Program-made: the position numbers and the translations under genes
Part shown: piece after piece, positions 1-9,600 of the stretch
Numbering within the stretch: position 1 is the first letter of the stretch
How the letters are laid out: every line of letters begins with the position of its first letter
Assembly (NCBI GenBank): GCA_019828565.1
Contig: JAHDYR010000064.1
Location: 310,001-374,000 of the forward strand
Direction: 5' to 3'
From: Carpediemonas membranifera
Taxonomy: Eukaryota > Fornicata
DNA: 64,000 bases
Notes under the pieces: generated by a model
The model's input: the letters and a program-made list of their open reading frames with translations, nothing else
What the model was told of the DNA's origin: nothing
Database searches by the model: none

Positions 1-687
1 GGGATGGCCCACGAGTTCGGGAACCTGCTGGCAGTTATCATGGGCAATGCGGACTTGGCGCTCGACCTTGCCGGACCTGACCCTTGTCTGATGGAGACGC
101 TGGAAGCAGTGGTGGAGGCATGCACGAAAGCAAGTGTGTTTACCGGCCAGCTGCTGGCGTACTCCGGGAAGGGCCAAATGGTGATGATGGACGTTAATTT
201 AACTAGTTTAATACGAGGGATGATTGATTTTATACAGGCCAGCCTGCCGCGAAATGTCACACTCACCCTGAAGTTGTCGCAGGAGAGTACGTTACCGCTA
301 ATAAGGGGTGACCCGTCTCAGCTCCGGCAGGCTGTCTCCGTCATCGTGTCCAACGGGGTCGAGGCCATTGGGACCAAGCCGGGTCACCTCATCATATCCA
401 CGGGCCACTGCCAGTGCGAGGGGAACCCTTGTGTCTGTCTGTCTGTCACGGACACGGGCGTGGGCATGGACGAGGAGACCCGCAGCCGACTCTTCGACCC
501 GTTCTACACAACTAAGGAAGCCGGCAAAGGTCTGAGCCTCGCAGCAGTCCACGGCATCATCTCCAACCACGGCGGGAAGCTCGAAGTAGCGTCAGCTCCA
601 GGCGAGGGCTGCACGATCACGGCCCGCTTCAAACCCGAGTCCAATGAATGCCAATGCAGCCCGAGCCAACAGGAGACCCAGGACTAA
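1..687 (+). CDS. Histidine kinase, C-terminal part (5' end outside window)
   Basis: The frame is open from the window edge to TAA at 685-687, so the N-terminal sensor part lies outside. The visible 228 residues are a bacterial-style transmitter. The phospho-acceptor motif AHEFGNLL sits at the start, and a two-helix HisKA segment runs to about residue 60. The HATPase_c domain shows an N box (SNGVEAIG), a G1 box (DTGVGMDEE), an F box (LFDPFYTTK) and a G2 box (GKGLSLAAVHGI). The usual GTGLGLA of the G2 box is altered to GKGLSLA, but the glycines are kept. The type resembles PAS-linked hybrid kinases with an H-D/E-F-N-N-L acceptor. No receiver domain follows before the stop. In this family the enzyme uses ATP to phosphorylate its own histidine and passes the phosphate to an aspartate on a partner; the partner is not visible. 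Family assignment is firm; role unknown. Confidence 0.85.
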   Translation, partial: GMAHEFGNLLAVIMGNADLALDLAGPDPCLMETLEAVVEACTKASVFTGQLLAYSGKGQMVMMDVNLTSLIRGMIDFIQASLPRNVTLTLKLSQESTLPLIRGDPSQLRQAVSVIVSNGVEAIGTKPGHLIISTGHCQCEGNPCVCLSVTDTGVGMDEETRSRLFDPFYTTKEAGKGLSLAAVHGIISNHGGKLEVASAPGEGCTITARFKPESNECQCSPSQQETQD

Positions 688-744
688 ATTTAACGGTAAT
701 AGGCGGCGGCACAGTGGGTTATAGGGCGGTGAGGATGCCAGTCT

Positions 745-1131
745 ATGGTGGTCTCTGGTTGTTCCCGCCTGGGACAGTCGCTCGACAGCATGCTCCATTA
801 CCTCATGGGCGCGCAGGAAGGGGAAGACGGGCATCCACAGTTCATCAAGCGCATTGATGCGTTAGAGGATGTTGCCTTGCAGATCGCGGAACCACCACAG
901 CTCTGCGTCCGCGAGCTTGTTGCTCTATCAGCAATGCGGTCCGGGAAACCCCCGATTCCGTCCACAATACGGGTTGATGATAAGGATGTGGACATCTCCG
1001 TCCTACTCAAGGCCATGGTGCCTCCAGATCTGCTTGCCAGCGAGCTTCAGTGGTCTGCAGAGAATCCGCTGCCTACTGACCAAGAGCTGGCGGGGATGCT
1101 GAGCAGGGAGAAGGCGGGTGTGGGAGTGTGA
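745..1131 (+). CDS. Small hypothetical protein
   Basis: A 128-codon ATG-started frame lies in the same register as the histidine kinase but is separated from it by several stops. The product is hydrophilic, with a short stretch rich in Leu/Asp/Pro near the end (VPPDLLASELQ). It shows no signal peptide, no membrane segment and no motif I recognise. It is not a response-regulator receiver, since it lacks the acidic pocket and the KP motif. It could be a small gene, a 3' remnant of a kinase-linked domain, or chance coding potential in GC-rich DNA. I found no convincing intron joining it to the kinase frame. Confidence 0.25.
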   Translation: MVVSGCSRLGQSLDSMLHYLMGAQEGEDGHPQFIKRIDALEDVALQIAEPPQLCVRELVALSAMRSGKPPIPSTIRVDDKDVDISVLLKAMVPPDLLASELQWSAENPLPTDQELAGMLSREKAGVGV

Positions 1132-1551
1132 TGGGTCGAGAACAGCATCGGGTTTGCTTTTGTCGAGGCACTAATGGATAAGCAACATGTGTGCAGATGA
1201 GTAGGAGAAATGCCGGATCGCTAGAAGCCAGTATTATGCACAGTATCACTGAATAGGTTCATACTGATCGTCTAAGAGCGTGTTCTCTCATGCTGAAACC
1301 ATTAGGCGCAATCGTTCATGGATTCTCGATGTGAACGATGATACAGCACGAAATGTCAAGTCATTAGTACACTTGCTACCTCTAAATGATGTTCCTAGTA
1401 CTAAACACTTCATATTTCTCATTACTACGGCATAAGGCACACATTTCGTTCCAAATTTTTAAAGCCATAAACTGAGCTGTATTTGACAAAGTGTTTGCAT
1501 GAACAGCTTGCATAGTATTTTTTGCCAATTGCCACCTAATTTCCCTGAGTA
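1132..1551. other. Intergenic region upstream of histone H2A
   Basis: About 420 bp that are more AT-rich than the flanking genes and lack a coding frame. A CCAAT-like GCCAATTGCC lies about 25 bp before the H2A start codon. I see no other clear signal. Confidence 0.5.
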
Positions 1552-1926
1552 ATGCCCAAGGATACCGAAAAGAAGTCTTCCACCTCCAGGTCCGAGCGTG
1601 CCGGCCTGCAGTTCCCCGTTGGTCGTATCCACCGTCAGCTCCGTGACGGCCGTTACGCCAAGCGTATCGGTGCCGGTGCCCCCGTCTACCTCGCCTCCGT
1701 CCTCGAGTACATCACCGCTGAGGTCATCGAGCTCGCTGGAAACGCCGTGCGCGAGAACAACAAGCGCCGTATCACCCCCCGCCACATCCAGCTGGCCATC
1801 CGTCACGACGAGGAGCTTTCCCGCCTCTTTGCCGATGTGGTAATTCCTCAGGGCGGTGTTCTCCCCCACATCCACCAACGCATCCTGTCCAAGTCCAAGG
1901 GCAAGACCGCCACTCAGGAGGCCTAA
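1552..1926 (+). CDS. Histone H2A
   Basis: A 124-residue core histone forming the H2A half of the H2A-H2B dimer in the nucleosome. The N-terminal tail is basic and Ser-rich. The histone fold is strongly conserved: [13 protein letters not shown] at about 18-30, an [16 protein letters not shown] helix, and [18 protein letters not shown], followed by the [10 protein letters not shown] docking segment. The HIH in that docking segment is more usual in H2A.Z, but the loop region ([15 protein letters not shown]) is canonical H2A. The C-terminus ends TQEA, so there is no SQE[phi] phosphorylation motif of H2A.X. The gene has no intron, and the ATG at 1552 gives the normal N-terminus. A stem-loop follows 22 nt after the stop. 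No H2B partner gene is adjacent. Confidence 0.97.
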   Translation: MPKDTEKKSSTSRSERAGLQFPVGRIHRQLRDGRYAKRIGAGAPVYLASVLEYITAEVIELAGNAVRENNKRRITPRHIQLAIRHDEELSRLFADVVIPQGGVLPHIHQRILSKSKGKTATQEA

Positions 1927-1948
1927 AAATCGAAAATTATCCCAAAAC

Positions 1949-1964
1949 GGTGTCAAAAGACACC
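1949..1964 (+). promoter_or_regulatory. Histone-type 3' stem-loop
   Basis: GGTGTC-AAAA-GACACC forms a perfect 6-bp stem with a 4-nt loop. It begins 22 nt after the H2A stop and has A/C-rich flanks (CCCAAAAC before, AACAGC after). Size, loop length, leading GG/trailing CC and position all match the metazoan replication-dependent histone mRNA 3' element. The loop is AAAA rather than UHHU, and the closing pair is C-G rather than U-A. It is probably the mRNA 3'-end processing signal. Confidence 0.6.
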
Positions 1965-1983
1965 AACAGCTAACCAACATCAA

Positions 1984-3713
1984 GTAGCGGGCGCATGGGT
2001 GACTGTAGTAAAACGTTTACACTTCTTCTTTCTGTTTCCCTGGTCATTCCGTATTCGACTTCAACTGGAGTCGAAGTTAGGACATAAGATGCACCTGGCG
2101 AAACTCGGCGTGTAGACGACTTGTGGTCGTTCTAATGTCATTTCATGATCTAGAAGCGCTGATATGTGCTAGCTCATGTTGTTATATTCAGCGTCATTTC
2201 AGCGCGGCTGTATGCTGTGGCCATCGTAGTTGTGGAGGTTCAAGAACACCGTGTGAAGGGAAATCGAGGATTCCTACCAGCGTGGTGCTTTTGAGCGCTG
2301 GACTTCGGTGTTCGCGCCCCTGGGCGTTTTCATCGGGTGTTTAGGCCCACCGAGACTGTTGATGCTGACAGCACCCGCCCGAGCGTGGGTTTCGACGACA
2401 GCGGAAGCCGCAATAACAATCTCTAGCATCGGGCAGAGACGGCTACGCGCTCTCATGTAGCCCTTCGCCCCAAAACGACCCTTTACTCACGCCAGCGTCG
2501 CCGACCCGCCCGCTTCCTCGCTCTCGTCGTCGACGTCCAGCTAGAGCTCCTCCTTGTCGACAACCCCCTTGCCCACACCAACGTCACCTATCGCCGGCAC
2601 GCCCCGCACGATCAGCGCGTGGCCGCCCCAGTGGAAGACGGCCAGCTGCAGCGCGATGGCGATGTCGGGGTTGACGACGAGCGAGGGCACCAGCACCGGG
2701 TTCGCGGCGGTCTCGACGTCCAGCTGGTGCCAGTCGTTCATGTCCACTGTTGACTCGACCTCTGCTGCACTTTGACGCTCTGCCGCCAAAATGTCTTTAA
2801 TGTCATAATGTCAAAATGCCCAGAGCTCGTTGTGGTCTGGGGTAGTCCGCAGTGTGAACAAAGCAAACGGGTCTACTACCAGGCCAGGCGGGTCTGAGGC
2901 GGCAGGGAAGACTGCCATCGGATTCGTCGAGGCCACTGTGGTATTCGCCAAAACAGACGCCGATCTTCGCAAGATTGGCATGCCCGCCGTCAACTCAACC
3001 TCATTAGCGCTCCGACTCTCGGGGGCAGAATTGTCTGACATAAAAGCTCGTTATGGTGTGGTTTCAATCCGCAGTCAATCTGAATATTTGAAAAGGCCAG
3101 GTCTGTGGCGGTAGGAGGAAACAGACTCCTCGCGCTTTCTTCCGCGGTTGCTGAGGTCGTCTCTGGGCTGACTCGCCATGACATGGGTATGCTAACAGAA
3201 ACCACGGCGAAATGTAAGTACGTTGATGAACTCGGCGCTGAATGCTACCCACAATGACCATACCGGTATAATTGCCACTGACTGATGCTCATTTACACCA
3301 TTCCTGGAGAGATCGCGGCATTCAGCGGAGATTACTTCTCACCGCTCTCGAAGGCGAAGTCCTCCCGGTGATCAACACATCCATTGTGCACACCATCATT
3401 GCCGTTCGTAGGACCAACGTTGCCCATTGCTTGTAGTTTTGTTATTCTCTTGGATTCACTGGACGAAGTGGGATGGAGTCAGAGTCAAATGCACTACAGA
3501 TCAGTATAACACCATCAGCACGGCCTGGTAGGGTCATATCCATCGTCTGAAACAACAGCATCTCAGGTGCGGGGCCAAGCCTGCCGTGGCCCAAACTCGG
3601 GCGACACGACACCAGCTGGATGTGGCAGGTATGCACAGCCTTATACGGATTTCGCAGGATAGGGTCACACGCGGGGTGATGGAGTATGAACGAAAGATAA
3701 AATTTAGATCACA
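1984..3713. other. Gene-poor region between H2A and alcohol dehydrogenase
   Basis: About 1.7 kb without a recognisable gene. The open frames here are short, overlap on both strands and match nothing I know. The segment from about 2560 to 3200 holds a decayed tandem repeat, listed separately. The remainder shows nothing I can name. Confidence 0.5.
2560..3200. repeat. Diverged tandem repeat, unit about 215-240 bp
   Basis: Three short blocks recur in the same order at roughly constant spacing. AGCTCGTTgTGGT near 2824 recurs at 3045 (221 bp apart). AGGCCAGG followed by GTCTGaGGCGGcAGG near 2881 recurs at 3094 (213 bp). TgACTCgACCTC near 2751 recurs at 2991 (240 bp). There are about two and a half copies, with many substitutions and small indels. 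Short minus-strand frames in each unit look vaguely alike (EVESTVDM, EVELTAGM), but the reading frame is not kept across copies, suggesting a decayed element or pseudogene. Confidence 0.45.
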
Positions 3714-4955
3714 TTACTCGAAGAAGCCGGTGAGGTAGATGCGGGCCATGTCCTCGCGCTCGACCTTGACGGGGGAAAGGGCGAGGAGGCCGTCCATGCC
3801 GGGGCAGGCGATGGTGGCGTCGACGAGCTTCTCGATGCCGTCCTTGGTGAAGCCCATGGTGGCCATGGTGTCCTTGATGCCGACGGACTCGTGCCACTTG
3901 CGGAGAGCCTTGGCGACGTCCTGGGCCTCCTCGGGCTTGCCAGCGAACTCGCCGATCATGGGCTTGAGCACGTAGCAGAGGGTCTTGGCGGCGACCTCAT
4001 CGGCCCAGATGTGGGCGACAACGCCGGGCTGGAGGAGGGCGAGGCCGAGACCGTGGGTGAGGTTGGCGACGTAGGCGGAGAGGGTGTGCTCCATGGCGTG
4101 GGTGATGTGGAGCAGGGACTCGTCGAAGCTCATGCCGGCGATGCAGGCGGCGTAGTGCAGCCAGTAGCGGGCGCGGAGGTTGGAGGGCTCCTTGAGGGCG
4201 ACGGGGAGGTAGTGGGCGACGAGGTTGCAGACAGTGCGGCCGAGGTTGGTGGAGAAGGGGGTGGCGATGCTGGTGGTGGAGGCCTCGGTGACGTGGTTCA
4301 TGGCGTCAACGGCGGTGCAGGCGGTCTGGAAGGGGGAGGTGGAGCAGAGAAGGGCGGGGTCGTTGATGGAGATGTCGGGGTAGATGACGGGGGTGGCGAG
4401 TGCGGGCTTGAGGGGGATCTCCTCGTCGAGGATCGAGGCAACGGCGAACTTGTTGGCCTCAGTGCCGGTGCCGGCGGTGATGTTGATGGCGATCAGGGGT
4501 GCGCGGCGCTCGGCGGCGAACTGGAACTTGTAGAGCTCGCGGGCGGTCTTGTCCTTGTGCTCGAGGAGGACGGCGACAGACTTGGCCGAGTCGATGGGGG
4601 AGCCACCGCCGATGGCGACGACACAGAACTTCTCGTTGTACTTGGGGAGGAAGAGGTCGCGGCACTCATCGATGGAGGTGCAGGTGGGGTTGGTGACGAT
4701 CTTGTTGTACATGAGGTGCTCGATCTTCTTCTCGGCGAGGATCTTCTCGATGTGCTCCCAGGCGCCGCAGCGCTTGTAGGCGGAGTTAGAGCAGATGAAG
4801 CCGACGGTCTCGACGCCCATGGTTTCAAGGGCATCAGCGAACTTGGCGATGGCACCAACGCCGAAGTAGGTGGTCTGCTTGCGGGTGCCGTAGGTAAGAA
4901 CGACAGTCTTGTTGATGTCGACGGATTCACAGTAGTTGAGCTCAGCAGCGTCCAT
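3714..4955 (-). CDS. Iron-containing alcohol dehydrogenase
   Basis: A 413-residue group III (Fe-type) alcohol dehydrogenase that interconverts aldehydes and alcohols with NAD(P)H. In anaerobic protists such enzymes help regenerate oxidised cofactor at the end of fermentation. The N-terminal Rossmann-like half has GGGSPIDSAK at about 114-123 and the family block ITAGTGTEAN. The C-terminal metal site is complete: Asp and His in DAMNHVTEA, His in HAMEHTLSA and His in LTHGLGLALLQPG. The frame extends 25 codons upstream, but the ATG at 4955 (MDAAELNY) gives a family-like N-terminus. There is no targeting peptide or membrane segment, so it is probably cytosolic. Such genes in protists are often of bacterial origin; that is inference here. 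Confidence 0.93.
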   Translation of the reverse strand: MDAAELNYCESVDINKTVVLTYGTRKQTTYFGVGAIAKFADALETMGVETVGFICSNSAYKRCGAWEHIEKILAEKKIEHLMYNKIVTNPTCTSIDECRDLFLPKYNEKFCVVAIGGGSPIDSAKSVAVLLEHKDKTARELYKFQFAAERRAPLIAINITAGTGTEANKFAVASILDEEIPLKPALATPVIYPDISINDPALLCSTSPFQTACTAVDAMNHVTEASTTSIATPFSTNLGRTVCNLVAHYLPVALKEPSNLRARYWLHYAACIAGMSFDESLLHITHAMEHTLSAYVANLTHGLGLALLQPGVVAHIWADEVAAKTLCYVLKPMIGEFAGKPEEAQDVAKALRKWHESVGIKDTMATMGFTKDGIEKLVDATIACPGMDGLLALSPVKVEREDMARIYLTGFFE

Positions 4956-5301
4956 TTCCTTGTTTGTTTCAAGCGAATGCTTTCTGCCCCAGTCGATTCG
5001 ATCCGATGAGTCGTCCGCCCCGAATCGCAATCGCGACTGATCGCGATGCGTCAGGGGCCCTGGCCGCGGGGGGCGTCGGTCAGTTGCCGTTTCAGGCCCA
5101 CGAACGGCCTCGGGCTCGGGGCGGCACTCAGCCGATCCGATTCCAGATTCGACGATTTTTCGAAAATTGAACCGGGGCTGTCCGAGGCGGCCGCATGACG
5201 CTGGAAGCGGTAACGACTAGAGATGTGTGAAAATGACCTGTGCCTGCAGGCTGAGCCCGAAAGCAAATAAATCCATCGTCGGTCGTCAACAGTTGTTTAC
5301 C
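4956..5301. other. Intergenic region upstream of alcohol dehydrogenase
   Basis: About 345 bp between two minus-strand genes, covering the 5' side of the dehydrogenase and the 3' side of the C2 protein gene. It is GC-rich, with no convincing coding frame or regulatory motif. Confidence 0.4.
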
Positions 5302-6068
5302 TCAGTAGTAGGCCGGGCCACCCTGGTGATAGTCGCGGGGAGGGCCCTGCTGCTGCGGCGGGTAGCCTTGCTGGGGAGGATACCCCTGTTGGGGCGGGTA
5401 GCCTTGCTGAGGGGGGTAGCCCTGGGGAGGATACTGACCGGGAGGGGGGCCCTGGCGCGCGTAGCCTTGGGGAGGGTAGCCCTGCTGCGGCGGGTAGCCT
5501 TGTTGGGGAGGGTAGCCCTGCTGCGGCGGGTAGCCTTGTTGGGGAGGATACTGGGCCTGAGGGGGGTAGCCGCCCTGTGGCGGATAGCTGGGAGGAGCAC
5601 CGTAGCCGGGCTGGGAAGGCATGGAGTAGGAGGGGTTGGGTGCACCGGCGACGGGCTGGCCGCTGTTGGACATAAACTGCATCTTGAGGTGGACGTTGCC
5701 GACACAGTGCTTCTTCTTCTTGTCACGGATCTCGACCCACTGATCGGCGGGCATCAGAGAACCAAGGAAGGTGATATCGAGCTTGCCCTTGCCAAGCTTG
5801 TCGTCCTTGCCGAGGTCGTGCTCCATGAGCTTGAGGGAGATCGGGCCGGAGCACTCGACGTTGGTGAACTCAAAAGTCTGGTTGAAGACGGGGTTTCTGT
5901 CGTTATTGACATGCTTCGTTTTCTCCTTGTGCTTGCCGAACTTCAGAACGACCTGTGTGAGCGAAGGTGAGGTTTCTACAGTACATAGGGATCAGGCATG
6001 CCAAAGCCATCTTTTTTCACATCACGGACCTCAACAACAGTGATTCTAAGTAGCCCAAGATGAGACAT
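5302..6068 (-). CDS. C2-domain protein with GYPPQQ-repeat tail (two exons)
   Basis: Two exons, 6068-5985 and 5952-5302, encode 244 residues. Exon 1 gives the first C2 strands ([11 protein letters not shown], then a G-x-PDPY motif). Splicing restores [13 protein letters not shown], the classic C2 calcium-loop region. Exon 2 continues the beta-sandwich ([26 protein letters not shown]) to about residue 140. The tail consists of roughly ten GYPPQQ-like repeats ending in GGPAYY. In this architecture (plant SRC2-like and many protist proteins) the C2 domain binds phospholipid, often with calcium, and the proline/glutamine tail is flexible. Aspartates at the calcium loops are mostly kept. A cytosolic or peripheral-membrane role is likely; the exact function is unknown. 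Without the intron the domain would lack its first strands, which supports the splice model. Confidence 0.88.
5310..5600 (-). repeat. Short tandem repeats encoding GYPPQQ
   Basis: Imperfect repeats of 18-21 bp inside the C2 gene encode GYPPQQ with variants such as QYPPQ. Near-identical neighbouring units suggest slippage-driven copy-number change. Confidence 0.8.
5953..5984 (-). other. Spliceosomal intron, 32 nt
   Basis: Read on the minus strand, the intron starts GTACTG and ends CTCACACAG. It is phase 0, between Tyr of PDPY and Val of VVLKFG. It contains an in-frame TAG, so the gene needs splicing. The end fits YTNAY[AC]CAG, shared with the other introns in this window. Confidence 0.85.
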
Positions 6069-6662
6069 TTGGGATTGTTTGTGTTGTGGTCAAAACTGGC
6101 AATTGAATGAATAGCACACTGGCGCACTGCATCTAGATGAGATGAGCCCGCATGACTGCTGGTGCCAACAGAACACGGCCATGTCAGCATCTTTGCAGTA
6201 TCTCCCAAACGGGAGATTATGTCACCATTCCAGGTCCACTCTGTCCTGACCCCACTAGACCATGAAATCGCCCAGATCGGAGCTTCCACTCTTATATATC
6301 GCCGCATAGATACTCATCAGGAGTAATTATGATTGGCTGAGATTCTTGCCTGGTGTGCGATCTTCTGACCTCTGAAGAAAGCATTGCACATGACTCTGTT
6401 TGAGTAGCAATGGCGCGGGTTGTGTGCAAGAGTGCTCCAACACGAGATCTGGTCGACTTCCTCTCATGAATCAATCATTTCCCTGGTGGATCCTGGCCAG
6501 AGGGTCTACCCTAGGCTGCTGCACGATGGCTCGCATGTTTTGTGGTATTTCACACCCTCAAGTGCGTCAGCGGAGACTCGTATCGAGAATCTACTGCATC
6601 TATTCATCAATCTCGCTCAAGAAACAAATTCGGCCCAAAAGCGAGGTCGATTGCTCATTTGA
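6069..6662. other. Divergent intergenic region
   Basis: About 590 bp between the C2 gene (leftward) and a giant membrane-protein gene (rightward), holding the promoters of both. A few short frames overlap here; none looks coding. No clear motif. Confidence 0.4.
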
Positions 6663-9600
6663 ATGGCTCGCGGCCTCCTCGGAGCGGATATGTGGGCTAC
6701 AATGCCATCTGATGGACGTATATCATCGTCACGCGGCGATGTGCCTTCAATGTCTCTTGCTGACGAGAACTTCGGCCCAAGTACAAACGGAGCGCTTCCA
6801 TGGATAGCGTTGAGGCTAACAATTGCTGTACGAGGTCAAGCTTACCATTTTCCACCGCTACTTTACACGGTCGGCCGCGTTTGTTCTCTCTATTTTCTGA
6901 TTTCCTTCGTCATTCAGCGCGACGACCTGCTGAGAAAGTACCTTGGCCTTGCGTTCCGTATACCCATCGCCGACGGCACGTTCTGCAATGCAGACACCAG
7001 CGATGCACTTATCTGGGCTTTCTTCTGTTCATACGGCATCTTCAGCGCGGCCCTTCTCGTCATGCTCGCCTTTGGCGCCAGTCTCACACCCAACGGGTCG
7101 CTGGCTGGCCGCGCCGTTATATCCGTGCACCACCTCGTCTCCACTGTGCTATTCATTCCCACCGTCCTCCTGTTCTTCCGCATCCATGAGCTCGGGGGGC
7201 CTTTGTCGGAAGTATCCATCGTGATAGACAACATATTCGGCTGGGTGTTCACTGTGTTCGCCCTCGTCATCATAGTTTCAGTCTCCACTGTCATCCGCCT
7301 CACGTTCTTCAACTTCACGCACTCTAACTCTGTTGAACACATGACCCAGCTCCCCTCCTTCCTACACGCCCTGGTGCCCCTCCAGCAAGCCCTATTCGTC
7401 ATAGGAATGTACACCATCGACGACGCTTCTACCCTCTTGAGCCAGACTCTGTGTGTGACCGCGGTCGGCGTGCTTCCCGTCCTCTTTGGTCTCCTCCTCT
7501 TCATATTCCCATTGCACGCTCACCCCGGCACTATGTCTGCTGATATCGCACTTATCGTAAGTCCTGGTATCGCGGGTATTGCCCACCTGTTCGGTGCAGC
7601 GTTCATTCTCTTTCCAGTCGCCCTCGTTCTTTACTTCGCATCATACGGCATAATACTCGCAAGATACTCTCTATTAACTTTCAAATTCGGCTTCCTACTC
7701 CGTCCAGACAGGAAGGAGCCAGATTCGGCTCAGATTTCAGTCCCACCCGGCGTGTTCGTCTGCCGGAGTCTGTTTTTCTACGCCTTTACACACTCTTGTA
7801 TCACCGGCCTCAGCATGGCGAAGATACGGCAAAAGCGGGACAGGCTTGACTTCCTCTCCTTCCACGACGAGAATAACGCCGATGCCGCCCGTATCTCCGA
7901 GATTCACCGGCTGTCTCACGTGTTACAAGCGGTCACGGACAATGCCGATACCCGACTCGGGCCGACGCTTTCTTCTCGGATCAGCCTGGCGATCTACGAA
8001 CAGTACGTGAAGGGCAACACCGACAGTGCCATCTTTGAGATCTTCAAGGCGTTCGAGCACGTGCGAGGCCCGCTCGACGCACTGCCCTGCATCTATCTAT
8101 ACTCTCTGTACCAGAACGCTGAGAACTCCCGCCGCAACCAGCACACTGGCTTCGACAGCGCCATGCTGAGACGGCTCCACGTGAAGCTCAAGACGGTGCA
8201 GCGGCAGGTGATGCAGGCGAAGCTCGCCATCAACACGTTCTGGAGCATCCTGGCTCGTGACAAGGTCGACATCCTCGAGCTGCATCGCGTGTCCGAGCAG
8301 ATTTACGCCCACGCCACGAGTGCTGAGCGGACATTTATCTGGCTCCTAGAGTACTTCCCCCAGCGGATTCCAGTCATTCGGATGTACGCGGATTTCCTCA
8401 AGAACGTCGCCCTCGCCCCCGACGCTGCCGAGAAGCTGGAGCTGTATGCCGACTACCTCACGAACAGAGATGATCCAGACAAAACCGAGGTTGCCGTCGA
8501 CTTTCGTCTCGAGTTCGAACATAAGCGTGTTCTTCGCAGCCGTAAGCGTGAGCACAGGTCTCCCCTGGCCACTGGGCTTGAGAGGACGCTCCGCCTCTCT
8601 CTCACGGTCATCGGCATTGCCATTACATCGATGCTTCTCTTCCAACTGACTCATTTCTTCACGGAGACGAAACTTCGAGCAGTTCACTGCGCCGCCTGGG
8701 AATACGCTGGCAGGCTGACCGAGGCAGACTTCCTGTTGCAAACTGTCACCAAGGCCTCGCTCTGGCCTGACTTACCAGTCCATCCTTTCGACTCGGAAGA
8801 CGCGCCCATTCTTGATAGAATTTCGCAGGTTAAGGCAGACACTAAGAAGTCGGTACAAGCCATGTACGACGCCATACAGTTCCCTGTGCTGACGTGGCTC
8901 TGGCCTGAGCTTGCTTCTATGGCTGCCGACCACGACTTGGCTGCAATTAACCCGGATTCGACGTTTGATCGCCCAGAGGCGCTGTTCGCCACCTCCTCGG
9001 CCCAGAGCGTGTCTCTGCTTGACCTGGCTACGTACTTTGATGAGATTCTCGAGAACATTGTGGCCGGCGAGACGGTGGAGAACTACATCGCCCATTACGC
9101 GCACTTCAACATCGAACACGCCCAGCTGCCGCGTCTCAACTACATAGTATCATTCATCGATGAAGCCATGCACACCCTCTTCATCTTTGACACAGCCGTC
9201 TCCTGTGTGGCTATCACTATCATTGTCGCGGCCGCTGTTATCGCCTACCCTTTCGTCTTCAGACGCCCCTCGTCGGCCGTCAAGCAGGCCCAGGAGAGGA
9301 ACCTCAACCTCTTCATGCGTATGGATAAGGGTATTGCCGCCATGATGGCCAGATCGACAGACCTCCACAAATCCGCAGGTTACATCCCTACAACCGGCGA
9401 ACTCGTCACCAATAGAGACCAGGACAGGCCCAGGCGTCTGTCCGTTGCCTCGGTGGCCTCAGACGCGCGTACAGCCACTTCTGTGGTCAGCATAGCTGGG
9501 TACGCGGCCGCTGAGTACTCAGCCAACAGCGAGACCGAGTTCTGCTCAGAGTCAGGGTCAGAGACGAGTGAGTCAGAGACGAGTGAGTCAGAGACTGCTG

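Noticed and set aside
688-744. Intron joining the histidine kinase to the 745-1131 frame
   Set aside because: No YTNAY[AC]CAG acceptor and no protein-level continuity; the kinase domain ends naturally before the stop.
1459-1983. 174-codon minus-strand frame opposite histone H2A
   Set aside because: Antisense of the histone; resembles no protein.
3891-5009. 372-codon plus-strand open frame opposite the alcohol dehydrogenase
   Set aside because: Gly/Glu/Val-rich shadow of a GC-rich gene. The minus strand encodes a full dehydrogenase with all motifs.
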